Shown one piece after another: positions 1-8,704 of a stretch of 46,034 nt of DNA. Source of the DNA: DATFEN01 sp035691285. Its GTDB lineage: Bacteria > Acidobacteriota > Vicinamibacteria > Fen-336. A program made the translations under genes and the position numbers. Positions within the stretch are counted from its first letter, which is position 1, and the number at the start of each line of letters is the position of its first letter. Where the stretch lies: contig DASSJI010000146.1 of the NCBI GenBank assembly GCA_035691285.1, forward strand, positions 1 to 46,034. The letters are read 5' to 3'. The notes beneath the pieces were generated by a model. The model saw nothing but the letters and a program-made list of their open reading frames with translations. It was not told where the DNA came from and ran no database searches.

Positions 1-1532
1 AGCGGCACGCGGTTGGCGAAGCGGAACAGCTCGATCGTCTTGTCCGGGGGCCAGCTCCCGCCGTAGGCGAGCCCGACCTCCACCTGGAACGGGTTGCCGC
101 GATACACCTTGGGCGGACGCGTGACGGTGGCGATGAAGTAGTTGTGGCCCTTGATCTTCTCGACGCCTTCCTCGGGAGGCGCGTCGGGGACGGAAGGCTG
201 CTCCGAGGCCGGCTCCGCCTTCCCCTTGCCTTTCCTGCCGTGCTTCATTCCGGCCGAGTCGAGGTCGAGCTGGGAGTTCTCGTCGCCGCTCTCGCCCTCG
301 CTCTCGATGACGTTCAGGAAGCTCACCAGGCCCTTGCGCATGAGCGCGTCGCCGATCGGGCTCAGGCAGTTCGTGGGCGGGTTCATGAGCCGGGTCTCGG
401 AGATCGCCTTGTGCAGCTCCTCGGCCAGCGCGCGGCCCTGTCCGAGCAGGCGCGGCCGCACGAGCTTCTTCCCCCACGCCACCTTCGCGAGGATCTCGCC
501 GGCGGCCTGGGCCGAGACGCGGCTGAAGGAGGTCTGCAGGAACCCGCGCACGTCGCGGCTCTTCGACTCACGCGCCATGAGCATCAGCGTGCCCAGCTCG
601 ACGCCGTGCGGGTGGGGCTTGATCTCGAGGGCCTCCTTGGGGAGCTCGCTCGCAGCGCGCGGGAAGGTCAGCGTCTCGTTGCCGGGCTTGTCCGCGCCGC
701 CGCGCTGTCCGGCCGCGACGGGGCGCGTGTAGTGGATCGCGGCGTGCGGGTTCGCGAGGGCCGTGTGCTCGACGTAGCGGTTCACGAAGCGCTGGCCCTG
801 CTGCCAGTTCGCGACGATCTCGAGCTCCACGCGGGTGCCGTGCTCCTGATGCCATTCGGCGAGGGTCTCGTCGTGGGTCACGACCGGTTCGTTCTTGCGC
901 GTGTCGAGCTGGATCTCGAAGACGTGGGCGTCCTTCCTCCTCCCGACGCGGCTCGTGACACGGATCGGCTTGCCGGTGGTGATCTGCCCGTACATGGCCG
1001 CGGCCGAGATGCCGATGCCTTGCTGCCCCCGGGCCTGCTTGAGGCGATGGAACTTCGAGCCGTAGAGCAGCTTCCCGAAGATCTTCGGCACCTGGGCCTT
1101 GACGATGCCGGGGCCGTTGTCCTGGACGACCACGAGAAAGCGGCCTTCGCCCTTCGTCAGCTCCGCGTCCCGCTTCATCGTCTCCATGGCGAGGTCGTGC
1201 ACCTCGACGTGGAGCTCCGGCAGGATGGCGGCCTCCTCGCAGGCGTCGAGGGAGTTGTCGACGGCTTCCTTGATCGTCGTGAGGAGGGCCTTCGAGGGGT
1301 TGTCGAAGCCGAGCAGGTGGCGGTTCTTCGCGAAGAACTCCGAGACCGAGATCTCGCGCTGCTTCTGGGCGAGGGACTCGGCCGTGACCCGTTTCTGGGC
1401 CGGCGGGTTCGCGGCCGCTGGTGACGGTGCCTCCGGCGGTTGCGGCCGCGGCGGGCCGGCCTTCTCGGCAGCCGGCCGCGCCTCCTCGAACAGCCCCAGC
1501 TGCGGGCGGGCGGGCCTCCGTCCCTTCGTCAC
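1..1532 (-). CDS. top6B: DNA topoisomerase VI subunit B (3' end outside window)
   Basis: ATPase subunit of the type IIB topoisomerase, which works as an A2B2 enzyme to relax and decatenate DNA. The gene leaves the window on the left after about 510 codons. The start is a GTG preceded by GGGGAGG. After a ~50-residue Pro/Ala-rich head comes the GHKL ATPase fold: ISVSEFFAKNRHLLGF, the N-box KEAVDNSLDAC (Glu89, Asn93), the DNGPGI box and the RGQQGIGISAAAMYGQ lid. The transducer part has NCLSPIG, TRPPKVYRGNPFQVEVG and FRFANRVPL, all typical of the archaeal B subunit. A ~40-residue charged insertion (around residues 415-455) precedes VEKIKGHNYF. Known family distribution is archaea, plants and a scattering of bacteria. 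Subunit A should lie just outside the left edge. Identity is very secure; only the exact start is open. Confidence 0.95.
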   Translation of the reverse strand, partial: MTKGRRPARPQLGLFEEARPAAEKAGPPRPQPPEAPSPAAANPPAQKRVTAESLAQKQREISVSEFFAKNRHLLGFDNPSKALLTTIKEAVDNSLDACEEAAILPELHVEVHDLAMETMKRDAELTKGEGRFLVVVQDNGPGIVKAQVPKIFGKLLYGSKFHRLKQARGQQGIGISAAAMYGQITTGKPIRVTSRVGRRKDAHVFEIQLDTRKNEPVVTHDETLAEWHQEHGTRVELEIVANWQQGQRFVNRYVEHTALANPHAAIHYTRPVAAGQRGGADKPGNETLTFPRAASELPKEALEIKPHPHGVELGTLMLMARESKSRDVRGFLQTSFSRVSAQAAGEILAKVAWGKKLVRPRLLGQGRALAEELHKAISETRLMNPPTNCLSPIGDALMRKGLVSFLNVIESEGESGDENSQLDLDSAGMKHGRKGKGKAEPASEQPSVPDAPPEEGVEKIKGHNYFIATVTRPPKVYRGNPFQVEVGLAYGGSWPPDKTIELFRFANRVP

Positions 1533-1675
1533 GTCTCGCACCTCCCCGTCGAAGCGGGCGAGTCTAGCACGCGCTCTTGCCGGGCCCGGTCCGCCGGGCG
1601 GCGTCGGGGGCGACAGCGTCTGCTTCCCGCAGGACGTGATCGTGCTGCGTAAGCCTGCGGCTTCCGCCGCTGCGA

Positions 1676-1688
1676 TACCATCCTCGCC
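1676..1688 (+). promoter_or_regulatory. -10-like element directly before kynA
   Basis: TACCAT at 1676-1681 sits 7 nt before the ATG of the dioxygenase gene, which has no Shine-Dalgarno sequence. No convincing -35 is visible. The spacing suggests a leaderless transcript. The divergent topoisomerase gene has a -10-like TAGACT (reading minus) at 1566-1561, so the 156-bp gap probably holds both promoters. Confidence 0.4.
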
Positions 1689-2462
1689 ATGGCCGACCAG
1701 CCGCTGACCTACGGACGCTACCTGAAGGTGACGGAGCTCTTGTCGCTGCAGCGTTGCCTCACGACGCCCGAGCACCACGACGAGACGCTGTTCATCGTCG
1801 TCCACCAGGCCTACGAGCTCTGGTTCAAGCAAGTGCTCCACGAGATCGACAGCGCCGTCGCCCACCTGGACCGGGACCGGGTCGGCGAGGCCGTGCGCCT
1901 GCTGCGGCGCGTGGTCGAGATCCAGCGCGTCCTGATCGCCCAGGTGAGGGTCCTCGAGACCATGCGGCCCCAGGACTTCCTGGGCTTCCGCTACAACCTG
2001 AACCCCGCCTCGGGCTTCCAGTCGGTGCAGTTCCGCGAGCTGGAGTTCGTGCTCGGCTTGAAGGACCCGGCGCTCCTGGAGCACCTCCGGTCCGAGCCCG
2101 AGGAGAGGCAGAGGCTCGAGGCCCGCCTCACCGGGCGAACCCTGCCCGACGCCTTCGAGGCCCTGCTCGACCGCCGCCTCGGTCCCCTCGCGGCGGGCGA
2201 CGCCAGGCTGCAGGCGCTCGTGCGCGTCTACGAGCGGGAGGACCACCCCGACCTGCTCGGCCTCGCGGAGGTCCTGCTCGACATCGACGAGAGCCTCTCT
2301 TTGTGGCGAGCCCACCACGTGCAGATGGTCGAGCGCATGATCGGGGCCAAGCGCGGGACGGGCGGCAGCGACGGCGTGGGCTACCTCAAGTCCACTCTTC
2401 CCAAGCGCGCCTTCCCGGACCTGTGGCGCGTTCGGACGCACCTCGGCCAGGAGCCCGAGTGA
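1689..2462 (+). CDS. kynA: tryptophan 2,3-dioxygenase
   Basis: Heme enzyme that opens the indole ring of L-tryptophan to N-formylkynurenine, the first step of the kynurenine pathway. The 257-residue product is a usual length for bacterial members. Visible family features are LFIVVHQAYELWFKQ, containing the Phe35 and His39 pocket residues (equivalent to Phe51/His55 of the Xanthomonas enzyme). FLGFRYNLNPASGFQS follows with the substrate-carboxylate Arg101. WRAHHVQMVERMIG contains the likely axial heme ligand His210, and GTGGSDGVGYL is the substrate loop. No other kynurenine gene lies nearby, so it appears to be a stand-alone unit with its own start signal. It is followed within 90 bp by the TonB receptor promoter. 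Confidence 0.95.
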   Translation: MADQPLTYGRYLKVTELLSLQRCLTTPEHHDETLFIVVHQAYELWFKQVLHEIDSAVAHLDRDRVGEAVRLLRRVVEIQRVLIAQVRVLETMRPQDFLGFRYNLNPASGFQSVQFRELEFVLGLKDPALLEHLRSEPEERQRLEARLTGRTLPDAFEALLDRRLGPLAAGDARLQALVRVYEREDHPDLLGLAEVLLDIDESLSLWRAHHVQMVERMIGAKRGTGGSDGVGYLKSTLPKRAFPDLWRVRTHLGQEPE

Positions 2463-2474
2463 CGCCCCGCGACG

Positions 2475-2503
2475 TTGAAGGCCCGCGCCCGGGCCTGTAG
2501 AAT
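2475..2503 (+). promoter_or_regulatory. promoter of the TonB receptor operon with palindromic spacer
   Basis: TTGAAG (2475-2480) and TAGAAT (2498-2503) are separated by 17 bp. The spacer is almost entirely an inverted repeat, GGCCCG-CGCC-CGGGCC (2480-2495), an arrangement that could be an operator. A leader of about 40 nt follows, with Shine-Dalgarno AAGGAG at 2537-2542. Confidence 0.6.
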
Positions 2504-2549
2504 CACCGCCTCCTTCTTCCTTCGGACGACCGCGCTAAGGAGTCCCGTC

Positions 2550-4637
2550 ATGAGGCAGTGGGTCGTTCTTTCCCTCCTGCTCGCCATACCCCCCGACGCC
2601 CTCGCAGCCGAAGGCAAGGTGGCGAGCTCTCGCGAGCTGTTGAGGATGGGGTTCTTCCAGGATTTCGAGGAGCTGGACATCGCCGAGCTCCTGGAGAGCG
2701 CCGACGTCCTCCTTCACGTCGCCGGCGTCGGCGACGAGACGGCCGAGGCGGCGCCGGGCGTCGTGTCCGTCCTCACCGACGAGGACATGCGCCAGCGGGG
2801 GGTTCGCACCCTGGGCCAGGCGCTGGAGCTGATCCCGTCCGTGGACGTGACGACGGACGGCCTGGGCCGGCCGCGCGTCGTGATGCGCGGCGTCTTCTCG
2901 GGCGCCACCGGCGGCGGCTCGGAGGACGTCCTGATCTTGATCAACGGCCACCGCATCGACGACCCGTTCCTCGGCGGCGCCACCTTGCTGAGCCCATCCC
3001 TGCCCGTCGCGAACGTTCGCCGCATCGAGGTGCTGCGGGGGGCGGGCTCGGCGGTGTTCGGCTCCGGAGCCGTCGCGGGCGTGGTCGACATCGTCACCTA
3101 CGGCCCCGAGGAGTTCTCGGGGATCGAGGGGAGCGTCGAGGCCGGCTCCTTCGGGACCCAGCGCTACGGCATCCGCCTCGGGAGCCGCGCGGGGGAGTTC
3201 CGGACGTTCGGCTTCCTGCAGTTCGAGGACACGAACGGCCCTCGCCTCGCGGTGCCCGCCGACTCGCAGAGCGGAAAGGCGTCGCTGGCACCGGGCAGGA
3301 CCAGCGACGGCCTCCAGTCCATCGAGACCAACTACCGCATCGAGTGGCGTGACTTCACGATGAACCTTCGCGTCGGCAACACCCGTGCCGACGGCTTCAT
3401 CGGGCTCAGCGACGCGCTGGGAGACAACGACCTCTCCTACCGGCAGATCCTGGTCGACGTCGCCCACGAGCGCAGGACGGCCGACTCCGGCGTGTTCAGG
3501 ACGAAGCTGACCTTCGCCGACAACCGCTACCAGCAGTTCCTCCAGCCGCTGCCGCCCCATTTCAGGGTCCCGTCCCAGAGCGGCGAGTTCGATCGGGGCG
3601 TGTTCGTGGAGCAGAACGCCTACAGCCGCCGTTTCGGCATCGAGGGCGAGTGGGAGCGGGAGCTTGGCGACCACCGCCTGTTCGCCGGCTTGAGCCTGGG
3701 ACGGGAATCGGCCCAGGACGTGGAGGTCATCTCGAACTACGACTTCGAGACCGGGCTCGGCCTCGAGGGCTTCGAGGCGCTTCCCGGCGCCGGCGGCGAC
3801 GACGACCGCACGCTGTTCGCGCTCTTCGTCCGCGACCAGTGGCGGGCCGGGGAGCGCGCCGCCGTGACGGCCGGCCTGCGCTTCGACCAGGTCGGAGACG
3901 TCTCGAGCCTGAGCCCGCGGCTGGGCGCCGTCTTCACGCTCCCGAACGACGTGCGCTTGAAGCTGCTGTACGGCCGGTCGTTCCGCGCTCCGACGCTGGC
4001 CGAACGCGAGCTGAGCGTGCCGCTCATCGTGGCGGAGCCGGACCTCGACCCGGTGCGCATCGACACCCTCGAGGCGGCCGTCGCCGTCAAGCGCCGGGCG
4101 CTGCGAGCGTCGGTGTCCGGCTACCTGAGCTACCTGCGCGACGCGATCGAGCCCATCGGAGTCTTCGATCCGGCGCGCTCCCGTGCGATACGCAACGGCC
4201 CCGGAACGAACCTGCGGGGGCTCGAGCTCGAGCTGCGTCGCAGCCTGGGCAAGTCGGACTCGGTGTTCGTGAGCCTCGCGGTCCAGCACGCCGAGGATCG
4301 CCGCACCGGGCAGGACGCGCCCTACGTCCCAGGAGCTCTCGGGAGCGTGGGCGGGACCGTCTTCTTCAAGGGCGGCAAGCTGAGCGCGACCCCCGTCTGG
4401 TCCTTCCGGACCAGCCGCGACCGCGAGCCCGGCGACGCGCGTGCGCCTCTCGCGGGCCACGGGCTCCTGGGCCTCACGCTGCGGGCGCCCGACGTGTACC
4501 GCAGCCTGTCCTTGACCCTCTCGGGCCGCAACCTGCTCGACCAGGGCTACGGCGAGCCGGCCGTCCTGGGCGGCGTGCCGGGCGACTATCCACGGCCGGG
4601 CCGTTCCGTGCTGCTTCAGGCCACCTACCTCTTCTAG
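2550..4637 (+). CDS. TonB-dependent outer-membrane receptor
   Basis: Outer-membrane active transporter or receptor of 695 residues. The chosen ATG has AAGGAG 7 nt upstream and gives a clean signal peptide, MRQWVVLSLLLAIPPDALAA; a longer upstream reading is possible but has no such support. The plug domain spans about residues 45-180: PGVVSVLTDEDMRQRGVRTL, ALELIPSVDV, RVVMRGVFSG, and the RIEVLRGAGSAVFGSGAVAGVVDIVT block. The remainder is beta-barrel with repeated aromatic/charged strands, SFRAPTLAERE near residue 480, and a terminal aromatic residue in LLQATYLF. The substrate cannot be told. The neighbours (YfiR-like protein and hybrid kinase with translational coupling) suggest a receptor linked to a signalling branch rather than a simple nutrient importer. 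Confidence 0.92.
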   Translation: MRQWVVLSLLLAIPPDALAAEGKVASSRELLRMGFFQDFEELDIAELLESADVLLHVAGVGDETAEAAPGVVSVLTDEDMRQRGVRTLGQALELIPSVDVTTDGLGRPRVVMRGVFSGATGGGSEDVLILINGHRIDDPFLGGATLLSPSLPVANVRRIEVLRGAGSAVFGSGAVAGVVDIVTYGPEEFSGIEGSVEAGSFGTQRYGIRLGSRAGEFRTFGFLQFEDTNGPRLAVPADSQSGKASLAPGRTSDGLQSIETNYRIEWRDFTMNLRVGNTRADGFIGLSDALGDNDLSYRQILVDVAHERRTADSGVFRTKLTFADNRYQQFLQPLPPHFRVPSQSGEFDRGVFVEQNAYSRRFGIEGEWERELGDHRLFAGLSLGRESAQDVEVISNYDFETGLGLEGFEALPGAGGDDDRTLFALFVRDQWRAGERAAVTAGLRFDQVGDVSSLSPRLGAVFTLPNDVRLKLLYGRSFRAPTLAERELSVPLIVAEPDLDPVRIDTLEAAVAVKRRALRASVSGYLSYLRDAIEPIGVFDPARSRAIRNGPGTNLRGLELELRRSLGKSDSVFVSLAVQHAEDRRTGQDAPYVPGALGSVGGTVFFKGGKLSATPVWSFRTSRDREPGDARAPLAGHGLLGLTLRAPDVYRSLSLTLSGRNLLDQGYGEPAVLGGVPGDYPRPGRSVLLQATYLF

Positions 4638-4644
4638 CTCCCGG

Positions 4645-5241
4645 ATGAGGAACAGGGGCCTCGGCTTCCGCAACGCCGTCCGCGCGCTCGCGCTGGTGCT
4701 CGCGCTGCGCCCGGCCGCGCTGTTTGCCGCGGAGCCGATGCCCCTGAGGGCCGACCTGCAGATCCCGCTGATCCTGAAGATCCTGACCTACGACCGCCAC
4801 CTCGAGTCGAAGGCCGGCGCCCAGCTCATGGTGGGGGTCGTCTACGCGCCGACCGACGTCACGTCGGTGGCGGCGGCCAACGAGGTGAGCGACGTCCTGT
4901 TCCGCTTCCAGGACAAGACGGTCAAGCGGCTCCCGATCCGCTTCCGCCTCGTCGAGTACACGACCCCGGAGGCGCTGGAGCGCACCGTCGAGCGCTGGGG
5001 CATCAGCGTCTTCTACGTGGCGCCGGGCAGCGCGCGGAACCTCGACGGCATCAAGGTGATCAGCCAGAAGCGCGGCGTGACCACGACCACCGGCGTTCCC
5101 GACTACGTCCGGCGCGGGCTCTCGGTCGGCCTCGGGCTCAGCGACGACCGGCCCCAGATCCTCGTCAACCAGGCCTCGGCGCGGGCGGAGGGCAGCGAGT
5201 TCGACGCGAGCCTGCTGCGCATCTCCGTGCCGGTGAAGTGA
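4645..5241 (+). CDS. YfiR-like (DUF4154) periplasmic protein
   Basis: Small exported protein of 198 residues with a signal peptide ending near LRPAALFAAEP. The mature part begins LRADLQIPLILKILTYDRHLE, corresponding to the opening helix of the YfiR family. It ends with PQILVNQASARAEGSEFDASLLRISVPVK, matching the usual ending in which an Asn-containing strand and then LL-R complete the fold. In Pseudomonas YfiR is a periplasmic repressor of the YfiN diguanylate cyclase. Here the adjacent gene encodes a sensor kinase with a similar periplasmic input domain, so this protein may be its periplasmic modulator (inference). It begins 7 nt after the TonB receptor stop, and its stop overlaps the kinase start. 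Confidence 0.75.
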   Translation: MRNRGLGFRNAVRALALVLALRPAALFAAEPMPLRADLQIPLILKILTYDRHLESKAGAQLMVGVVYAPTDVTSVAAANEVSDVLFRFQDKTVKRLPIRFRLVEYTTPEALERTVERWGISVFYVAPGSARNLDGIKVISQKRGVTTTTGVPDYVRRGLSVGLGLSDDRPQILVNQASARAEGSEFDASLLRISVPVK

Positions 5242-7457
5242 GCGGCGTGTCGCCCCTGGTTCTCTTCCGGGACCTGTCGCTCCGGCGGAAGCTGACCGTG
5301 GCCACCATGGCCACGAGCGGCGCGGCGCTGCTCGTGGCGTGCGTGGCGTTCGTGGCCAACGACGCCTTCGCCTTCCGCAAGAAGCTGGTTCGCGACCTCA
5401 CCCTGGTCGCCGACGGCGTCGCGCAGCTCGGCGGCGCGGCGCTGAACTTCGGCGTGCGCGAGTCCGGCACGGACGTCCTCGAGGCGCTGCGCGTCGATCC
5501 CCGGATCACCGAGGCCTGCCTCCTCGACGCCGAGGGGCGGATCTTCGCGCGCTATGCGCGCCGCGACGTGCGCCGCGGCGAGTGCGCGGAGGTTCCCGGC
5601 GGCGGCTTCGCCTTCGCCGAGGACCGCCTGCGCCTGAGCCGGCCGGTGACCTGGGAGGGTCAGACGATCGGCGCGGTCGTGCTGGAATCCGACCTGGAGG
5701 AGGAGCGGGAGCGCCTCCGCCAGTACGCCGGCAGCGTGCTCGTGGTGCTGCTGGTCTCGTCCGCGGTGGCCTTCCTGCTCGCGAAGGCCCTCGCCGAGAA
5801 GGTCGCGCGTCCGATCCTCGAGCTGGCCGACCTGGAGACGCGCGTGACCACGACGAAGGACTTCGCCCTCCGGGCGGCGCGCCGGGGCGCCGGCGACGAG
5901 GTCTCCCGCCTGATCGACGGCTTCAACGACATGCTCGCCGAGATCCAGGCCCGCGACGCCGAGCTGCGCATTGCCAAGGAGGCGGCCGAGGAGGCGAACC
6001 GGGCCAAGAGCGCCTTCCTGGCGAACATGAGCCACGAGCTGCGCACGCCCCTGAACGCCATCCTGGGCTACAGCGAGATCCTGCAGGACGACGCGAGGGA
6101 GCGCGGCTTCGCCCAGCTCGTGCCCGACCTGCGCAAGGTGCACGCGGCCGGCCGGCACCTGCTCTCGCTCATCAACGACGTCCTCGACCTGTCGAAGATC
6201 GAGTCGGGCAAGATGGAGCTGGTCCTCGAGGATTTCGAGGTGCGCGCCCTCGTGGCCGACGTCCAGTCGACGATCGAGCCGCTCGTGGTCCGCAACCGCA
6301 ACGTCTTCGTCGTCCGCGGCGCCGAGACGGCGGGCGAGATGCGGGCCGACATGACCCGCGTGCGCCAGGTCCTCTTCAACCTGCTCGGCAACGCCGCGAA
6401 GTTCACCGAGGGCGGCACCGTGAGCCTCGAGGTCGCGCGCGAGACCCTCGGGGAGCGCGACTTCATCGTGTTCCGCATCCGCGACACGGGCATCGGCATG
6501 ACGTCCGAGCAGCAGGCCCGCGTCTTCGAGGACTTCGTCCAGGCCGACGCGACCACCTCGCGCCGCTACGGGGGAACGGGCCTCGGGCTGGCCATCAGCC
6601 GCCGCTTCTGCCGCATGATGGGCGGCGAGATCTCCGTGGAGAGCGCGCCGCGCCAGGGATCGCTCTTCACGGTGCGGCTGCCGGCGGTGGTGCGCCGCAA
6701 GCCGGAGCCGGTGGGCGAGGCCCGTGTTGGAAGCGCCCTCGTCATCGACGACGACGCCAATGCCTGCGACCTCCTGGCGCGCAGCCTCGCCAAGGAGGGC
6801 TTCCGCGTCGTGACCGCCGCCTCCGGCGAGGCGGGGATGCGGGCGGCGCGCGAGTACAAGCCCGACGTGATCACCCTCGACGTGCTGATGCCCGGCACCG
6901 ACGGCTGGTCGGTGCTGCGGGCGCTCAAGACCGACCCCGAGGTGGCACAGGTCCCGGTCGTGGTCGTGTCGATGGCGGCCGGGCTGGAAATGGGCCGCGT
7001 GCTCGGCGCCGCGGACTTCCTGCCGAAGCCGGTGGACCGCGAGCGACTCGCGGCCCTGGTGCGCCGCTATCGCGGGCCGCGCAGCCCCTCCCTGGCCCTG
7101 GTGGTCGAGGACGACCCGTCCTCGCGCGAGGTGCTGCGGCGTACGCTGGAGCAGGACGGCTGGAAGGTGATCGAGGCCCGGAACGGACGCGAGGGCCTGC
7201 GGGCGCTGGAGCAGTCCCTCCCCGACCTGATCCTGCTCGACCTGATGATGCCCGAGATGGACGGCTTTACCTTCGTCGAGTCCCTGGGCGCGAGCCCGGC
7301 CTGGGCCGGCGTGCCGGTGGTCGTGCTGACGGCGCGGGAGATTTCCGCCGAGGAGCGCCTGCGCCTGCAGGGCCACGTGCGCCAGGTGCTGCAGAAGGGC
7401 GCTCTCACGGGGGAGGCCCTGGCCCGGGAGATCCGGCGCGCCGCGGGCCTGGCCTGA
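5238..7457 (+). CDS. hybrid sensor histidine kinase with two receiver domains
   Basis: Inner-membrane hybrid kinase of 739 residues; its GTG overlaps the upstream stop as GTGA. Order of parts: TM1 about residues 22-42; a periplasmic CHASE8-like sensor (45-160); TM2 165-185; HAMP 186-240; HisKA with phospho-acceptor His266 in SHELRTPLN; HATPase_c with NLLGNAAKF, DTGIGM and GGTGLGLAIS. Receiver 1 starts at DDDANAC (phospho-acceptor Asp548, Lys597) and receiver 2 at VEDDPSSRE (Asp668, probable Lys720). No separate output domain follows, so the signal must pass to an unlinked phosphotransfer protein or regulator. With the receptor and the YfiR-like gene it forms a surface-to-cytoplasm signalling operon. 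Confidence 0.93.
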   Translation: MSGVSPLVLFRDLSLRRKLTVATMATSGAALLVACVAFVANDAFAFRKKLVRDLTLVADGVAQLGGAALNFGVRESGTDVLEALRVDPRITEACLLDAEGRIFARYARRDVRRGECAEVPGGGFAFAEDRLRLSRPVTWEGQTIGAVVLESDLEEERERLRQYAGSVLVVLLVSSAVAFLLAKALAEKVARPILELADLETRVTTTKDFALRAARRGAGDEVSRLIDGFNDMLAEIQARDAELRIAKEAAEEANRAKSAFLANMSHELRTPLNAILGYSEILQDDARERGFAQLVPDLRKVHAAGRHLLSLINDVLDLSKIESGKMELVLEDFEVRALVADVQSTIEPLVVRNRNVFVVRGAETAGEMRADMTRVRQVLFNLLGNAAKFTEGGTVSLEVARETLGERDFIVFRIRDTGIGMTSEQQARVFEDFVQADATTSRRYGGTGLGLAISRRFCRMMGGEISVESAPRQGSLFTVRLPAVVRRKPEPVGEARVGSALVIDDDANACDLLARSLAKEGFRVVTAASGEAGMRAAREYKPDVITLDVLMPGTDGWSVLRALKTDPEVAQVPVVVVSMAAGLEMGRVLGAADFLPKPVDRERLAALVRRYRGPRSPSLALVVEDDPSSREVLRRTLEQDGWKVIEARNGREGLRALEQSLPDLILLDLMMPEMDGFTFVESLGASPAWAGVPVVVLTAREISAEERLRLQGHVRQVLQKGALTGEALAREIRRAAGLA

Positions 7458-7473
7458 CCGCGAGCCGCGGTCA
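7455..7473 (+). terminator. hairpin after the kinase operon
   Basis: The perfect hairpin TGACCGCG-AGC-CGCGGTCA starts on the stop codon of the kinase gene. It has an 8-bp stem and 3-nt loop but no T-tract, so it is probably a terminator or 3'-end stabiliser of the receptor/kinase operon. Confidence 0.5.
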
Positions 7474-7499
7474 CATGGCGCCCCTCGACGCGCGTGGGC

Positions 7500-7513
7500 T
7501 ATGATCGGACGCC
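7500..7513 (+). promoter_or_regulatory. -10 element of the GcvT-like gene
   Basis: TATGAT at 7500-7505 is a near-consensus -10 hexamer ending 8 nt before the ATG at 7514. No Shine-Dalgarno and no clear -35 are seen, which implies a leaderless message. Confidence 0.45.
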
Positions 7514-8701
7514 ATGCCGATCGGAACCCCGTTCTTCCCGCGGGTCGAGGCCCTGTGCGAGAGCCGCATGTGGCGGGACTGGGCGGGCTTCTTCGCGGTC
7601 TCGAGCTACGAGGTCACCCACGAGCGCGAGTACAACGCGATCCGCAACGCCGCCGCCCTCATCGACATCTCCCCGCTCTTCAAGTACCGGGTGACCGGAA
7701 GGGACGCCGTCCGCCTGGTGGACAGGGTCCTGACGCGCGACGCCACCCGCATCGCGATCGGCCAGGTGGCGTACACGAGCTGGTGCGACGGCGAGGGCAA
7801 GGTCATCGACGACGGCACCGTGTCGCGCCTGGAGGAGCGCGTGTTCCGGTGGACCGCGGCGGAGCCGAACCTGCGCTGGTTCCGGGAGAACGCCATCGGC
7901 CTCGACGTCTCGATCGAGGACATCTCGGACAGGACGGCCGCCCTGGCCCTGCAGGGGCCCACGAGCCGCGACATCCTCGTCTCGTGCGCGGAGGGCGACG
8001 TCTCCGCCCTGAAGTACTTCCGCGTGGGCAGCTTCAAGCTGGCCGGAGTCCCCGTCGACGTCTCGCGCACGGGCTACACCGGCGACCTCGGCTACGAGAT
8101 CTGGGTCGACGCCTCCAGGGCCCTCGAGGTCTGGGACGCGCTGATGGCCGCGGGCCGTCCCTTCGACATCACCCCCACGGGGATCTACGCCCTCGACGTG
8201 GCCCGCATCGAGGCGGGCCTGATCATGCTGGACGTGGACTACACCAGCGCCAAGCGAGCCGTGATCCCTTCGCAGCGCTACACGCCCTTCGAGATCGGCC
8301 TGGGCAAGCTCGTCCATCTGGACAAGGCGCCCTTCGTCGGGCAGGCGGCGCTGCGCCAGGAGTCGAAGCGCGGCTCGAGCCGCCAGCTCGTGGGCCTCGA
8401 CGTGGACTGGACCGACGTGGAGCGGCTCCACGACGCCGTCGGCCTTCCGCCCCAGCTCCCCATGATCGCCTCGCGGGTCTCGGTGCCCGTGTATCGCGAC
8501 GGTCTCCAGGTGGGCCGCACGACGAGCACGACCTGGTCTCCGACGCTGAAGAAGCTGATCGCCCTGGCGACTGTCCAGAGCGACTGCGCCGCCCCGGGGA
8601 GCGAGATGCAGGTGGAGCTCACCGTCAACCACGAGCGCAAGCAGGCCCGCGCCCGCGCCGCGAAGCTGCCCTTCTTCAACCCGCCTCGCAAGACCGCGTA
8701 G
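7514..8701 (+). CDS. aminomethyltransferase (GcvT)-family protein
   Basis: Folate-binding enzyme of the GcvT / dimethylglycine-oxidase C-terminal family, 395 residues, slightly longer than a classical glycine-cleavage T-protein (about 365). Visible signatures are EYNAIRNAAALIDIS near residue 38, RLVDRVLTRDATRIAIGQVAYTSWCDGEGKVIDDGT (residues 68-103), LALQGPTSRDIL, SRTGYTGDLGYEIWV (with the folate-site Glu) and ALDVARIEAGL. The C-terminal barrel runs from about residue 280 and ends in LPFFNPPRK. No gcvP or gcvH is nearby, so it is more likely a stand-alone demethylase-type or tRNA-modifying relative than the T-protein of a complete cleavage system. The exact substrate is unknown. Its stop is 3 bp from the convergent sulfatase-like gene. 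Confidence 0.82.
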   Translation: MPIGTPFFPRVEALCESRMWRDWAGFFAVSSYEVTHEREYNAIRNAAALIDISPLFKYRVTGRDAVRLVDRVLTRDATRIAIGQVAYTSWCDGEGKVIDDGTVSRLEERVFRWTAAEPNLRWFRENAIGLDVSIEDISDRTAALALQGPTSRDILVSCAEGDVSALKYFRVGSFKLAGVPVDVSRTGYTGDLGYEIWVDASRALEVWDALMAAGRPFDITPTGIYALDVARIEAGLIMLDVDYTSAKRAVIPSQRYTPFEIGLGKLVHLDKAPFVGQAALRQESKRGSSRQLVGLDVDWTDVERLHDAVGLPPQLPMIASRVSVPVYRDGLQVGRTTSTTWSPTLKKLIALATVQSDCAAPGSEMQVELTVNHERKQARARAAKLPFFNPPRKTA

Positions 8702-8704
8702 CGG

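Noticed and set aside
144..1424. Long plus-strand reading frame opposite the topoisomerase gene
   Set aside because: A mirror frame caused by high GC; the minus-strand frame has clear Top6B motifs.
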